Source: Planctomycetota bacterium (GTDB lineage: Bacteria > Planctomycetota > Phycisphaerae > Tepidisphaerales > Tepidisphaeraceae). From it: DNA of 7,613 nucleotides. The notes beneath the pieces are model-generated. The model searched no databases and was not told where the DNA came from. It saw nothing but the letters and a program-made list of their open reading frames with translations. The translations under genes and the position numbers were made by a program. Positions 6,095 to 7,613 of this stretch are shown here, piece after piece. Numbering within the stretch: position 1 is the stretch's first letter; each line of letters opens with the position of its first letter. The stretch is from positions 1-7,613 of the forward strand of contig JAKORQ010000227.1 in the NCBI GenBank assembly GCA_029777755.1, written 5' to 3'.

Positions 6095-7486
6095 TTACTC
6101 CACAGGTCGGTACTCGAAGGTGATGGTGAACGCCACTTCACGCGTTGATTGCCCCGTCTCGCGCATGTCCATCAGCTTGGGCGAGGCAAAGTGCTTGTCG
6201 TCTTTCATGCGATCCAGCAGCGCCAGGATCTGCTGGTTGCTGGTTGCCCGCCCGGAGATCTGGCCGGCCATGTTCTCCCGCAGGTTGAAGTTCGTCGCGT
6301 AGATCGAACCCTCCTCAGGGAACAGGTTGGTGATCGCCGCCAGGCAGCCCAGGAATTTCGCCGACGAGGGAACCCATGATCGCGCCACGCTCAGGCGATT
6401 GACGCGCTGCTCGGCATCCTCGATGTCATCCTTCATCTCCGCCAGCCGCTGCCGCATCTCCGTCAGTTCGCTTTGCCGACTGTTCAAGTCGGTGACTGCC
6501 ACGAGGCCGGCGATCAGCAGGGCCAGCAGCACCGCGCCGGCCCACATCAGCGGGCGGCGGTTCGAGCGCGGGGCGGGGGGCGCGAGCCGGGAATCCACCA
6601 GGTTTACGATCGCCGGCGCTTCGCTGAGCACCGCCAGCCCGACGGCGACGGCCGGGGCGAAGTGCTGTAGGTCGATCCCATCTGAATGCACGTACTGGGC
6701 GAGGTCGGTCGTGCTCATCGGCAGCGACAGTCGCTCGCGCAGCGCCTCAGGAGCCTTGGGATCAGTTAAGGAGTTGGAGCAGATGACCAGGCTGGTCTGT
6801 CCCTGGCCGGGGACGCCGGCCATCGCCCGCCGCATCTCGCTGGCGATCAGCGGCGCAGGATCGCTGTTCTCCGGCAGCGGCAGGTGCGACAGCAGGGCAG
6901 GGCTGCCGTTGCGATGGATCACCAGCTCCGCGCCATGGCGCTGGAGGTGAACAAAGGCACAGCGGTTCGACCGGTCGGCCGACAGCCATGCCAGCGACAT
7001 TCCTGTCGAGGTGATCGAGCGCACACGCAGCCCGGCCGACTTCATCACCGCCTGGCAGGCGCTGACCTGCGATCGCGAGGCGGCCACCAGCAGCACGGTG
7101 GACGGCTGGGAGGGATCCGCCTGGCCGGCGTAGTCGATGGCGAGCGATTCCTGTTCCGAGGCAAATTCCGCCTCCGCCTGCAGTCGCAGACTGGCGGCAG
7201 CTACCTCCGGCGTGGAGGGCGGAACCTCCTTCCGCCTCGTCACGAAGGACTTGGCCGGCAGGCCAATGGCAACCTCGCGGGCGCCGATGCGATGCTTGCG
7301 CAGATGCTGCGCGAAGGCCCGGCCAAGCTCGGCCGGCGTTTCCAGACCAATCTTCTCCGGGAACACGAAATCAAATGCGTTAAGCAGCTTACGCTTGCCG
7401 TTTCCGTTGGTCGCAAGCTCGGCCACGCAGAAGCGGTCCTGCAGGAGGGCAATGCCCAGGATCCTGTTGCCACGTAATCGCTTCAA
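6095..7486 (-). CDS. GspL-like protein, a PilM-PilN fusion (inner-membrane platform)
   Basis: The product has 463 residues from TTG 7486. The cytoplasmic part (1-295) has the PilM/GspL actin-like pattern: ILGIALLQDRFCVAEL (9-25) in the place of the PilM phosphate loop, EVAIGLPAKSFVTRRKEVPP (71-90), a helix rich in Leu/Gln/Glu (95-113), VLLVAASRSQVSACQAVMKSAGL (131-153), and HFAPAVAVGLAVLSE (275-289), the typical end of the fold. Next comes IVNLVDSRL (293-301), resembling the PilN start INLLPxR that contacts PilM, here joined in one chain. One membrane helix follows (about 313-332), then a coiled coil (335-365) and a periplasmic ferredoxin-like domain (about 375-463) with GSIYATNFNL and GQISGRATSNQQILALLDRM. 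The Asp of the PilM loop (GLDIGS) is missing, as in GspL, so nucleotide binding is doubtful. Role: recruits the assembly ATPase and pairs with the GspM/PilO-like protein. A GTG at 7531 is possible but would overlap the upstream gene by 49 bases; the TTG overlaps its stop as TTGA. Confidence 0.88.
   Translation of the reverse strand: MKRLRGNRILGIALLQDRFCVAELATNGNGKRKLLNAFDFVFPEKIGLETPAELGRAFAQHLRKHRIGAREVAIGLPAKSFVTRRKEVPPSTPEVAAASLRLQAEAEFASEQESLAIDYAGQADPSQPSTVLLVAASRSQVSACQAVMKSAGLRVRSITSTGMSLAWLSADRSNRCAFVHLQRHGAELVIHRNGSPALLSHLPLPENSDPAPLIASEMRRAMAGVPGQGQTSLVICSNSLTDPKAPEALRERLSLPMSTTDLAQYVHSDGIDLQHFAPAVAVGLAVLSEAPAIVNLVDSRLAPPAPRSNRRPLMWAGAVLLALLIAGLVAVTDLNSRQSELTEMRQRLAEMKDDIEDAEQRVNRLSVARSWVPSSAKFLGCLAAITNLFPEEGSIYATNFNLRENMAGQISGRATSNQQILALLDRMKDDKHFASPKLMDMRETGQSTREVAFTITFEYRPVE
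6098..6101 (-). promoter_or_regulatory. Ribosome binding site that fixes the GTG start of the GspM/PilO-like gene
   Basis: GGAG on the minus strand, overlapping the last Glu codon of the upstream gene and 7 bases before GTG 6090. It supports a start just after the upstream TAA (6095-6097) rather than the ATG at 6141 inside the neighbouring gene. Confidence 0.6.
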
Positions 7487-7613
7487 AATGACCGTACTCC
7501 TCTCATTAACGGAGAGCTCTCGCCCAGCCACTCGCCGGCACGCATCTCCTCGCGCAACTCCGGCGGCAGAGGCCAGCCGAGATGCGTCAGGTCCTTGCGG
7601 TAACTGATTCGCG
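7483..7613 (-). CDS. C-terminal 42 residues of an unidentified upstream operon gene
   Basis: A frame open from the window edge to TGA at 7485-7483 ends in a plausible protein tail: RISYRKDLTHLGWPLPPELR followed by EEMRAGEWLGESSPLMRGVRSF. It contains the AGGAG used by the next gene, and its stop overlaps the next start as TTGA, the same coupling seen at the two ATGA junctions downstream, which supports it as a real gene. The composition (charged, Trp, Pro-Leu-Pro-Pro) is that of a soluble domain, with no membrane segment. By position it could be a pseudopilin such as GspK or another assembly component, but 42 residues do not allow an assignment. Confidence 0.6.
   Translation of the reverse strand, partial: RISYRKDLTHLGWPLPPELREEMRAGEWLGESSPLMRGVRSF
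7497..7501 (-). promoter_or_regulatory. Ribosome binding site for the TTG start of the GspL-like gene
   Basis: AGGAG on the minus strand, 10 bases before TTG 7486 and within the last codons of the upstream gene. The spacing is slightly long. Together with the TTGA overlap of start and stop, it favours TTG 7486 over GTG 7531. Confidence 0.45.

Noticed and set aside
5416..6123. 235-residue plus-strand open frame opposite the GspM/PilO-like gene
   Set aside because: Arg/Gly/Val-rich product with no motif, antisense to a gene whose architecture, start and coupling are all consistent.
6091..6141. ATG 6141 as start of the GspM/PilO-like gene
   Set aside because: The extra residues (Ser/Pro-rich) come from the neighbour's coding sequence, and GTG 6090 has a well-spaced GGAG.

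Overview
The window is GC-rich, gene-dense DNA from a diderm bacterium. The gene content (a secretin with its inner-membrane platform, a small lipoprotein that looks related to the planctomycete H-X9-DG pseudopilin family, and a PhyH-type dioxygenase) points to Planctomycetota, perhaps a Phycisphaerae-like lineage. That placement is inferred from gene style, not proven. No rRNA, tRNA, CRISPR array, insertion sequence or phage gene was found.

Right two thirds (7613 down to 1670, minus strand): one tightly packed operon, read right to left. It holds the 3' end of an unidentified gene, a GspL-like protein that is in effect a PilM-PilN fusion, a GspM/PilO-like protein, a GspC/PilP-like periplasmic protein, a GspD-class secretin and a small lipoprotein. 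Neighbouring genes are joined by 4-base overlaps (TTGA, ATGA, ATGA), a 4-base gap and a 41-base overlap, so they are almost certainly co-transcribed and translationally coupled. The order equals pilM-N-O-P-Q, but the secretin has the N0-N1-N2-N3 arrangement of type II secretion GspD. Together they would form the trans-envelope part of a type II secretion or type IV pilus-like machine: L and M in the inner membrane, the C/P-like protein as periplasmic bridge, and the secretin as outer-membrane gate. The lipoprotein at the end may be a secretin accessory or pilotin. ATPase, platform protein GspF/PilC and pseudopilins are not in the window.

Middle (1669-1565): a 105-base spacer with small inverted repeats and no convincing terminator. 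It is followed by a separate minus-strand gene (1564-737) for a phytanoyl-CoA dioxygenase family Fe(II)/2-oxoglutarate enzyme with all expected metal and co-substrate ligands.

Left end (1-726, plus strand): the 3' part of an unrecognised gene overlapped by a gene for a small helical, HEPN-like protein. They look like a two-gene module and run convergently into the dioxygenase gene with 10 bases between stop codons. The junction of the two genes reads as though one A had been added at 319-321: dropping it gives both proteins more natural ends. This pair is the least understood part of the window.
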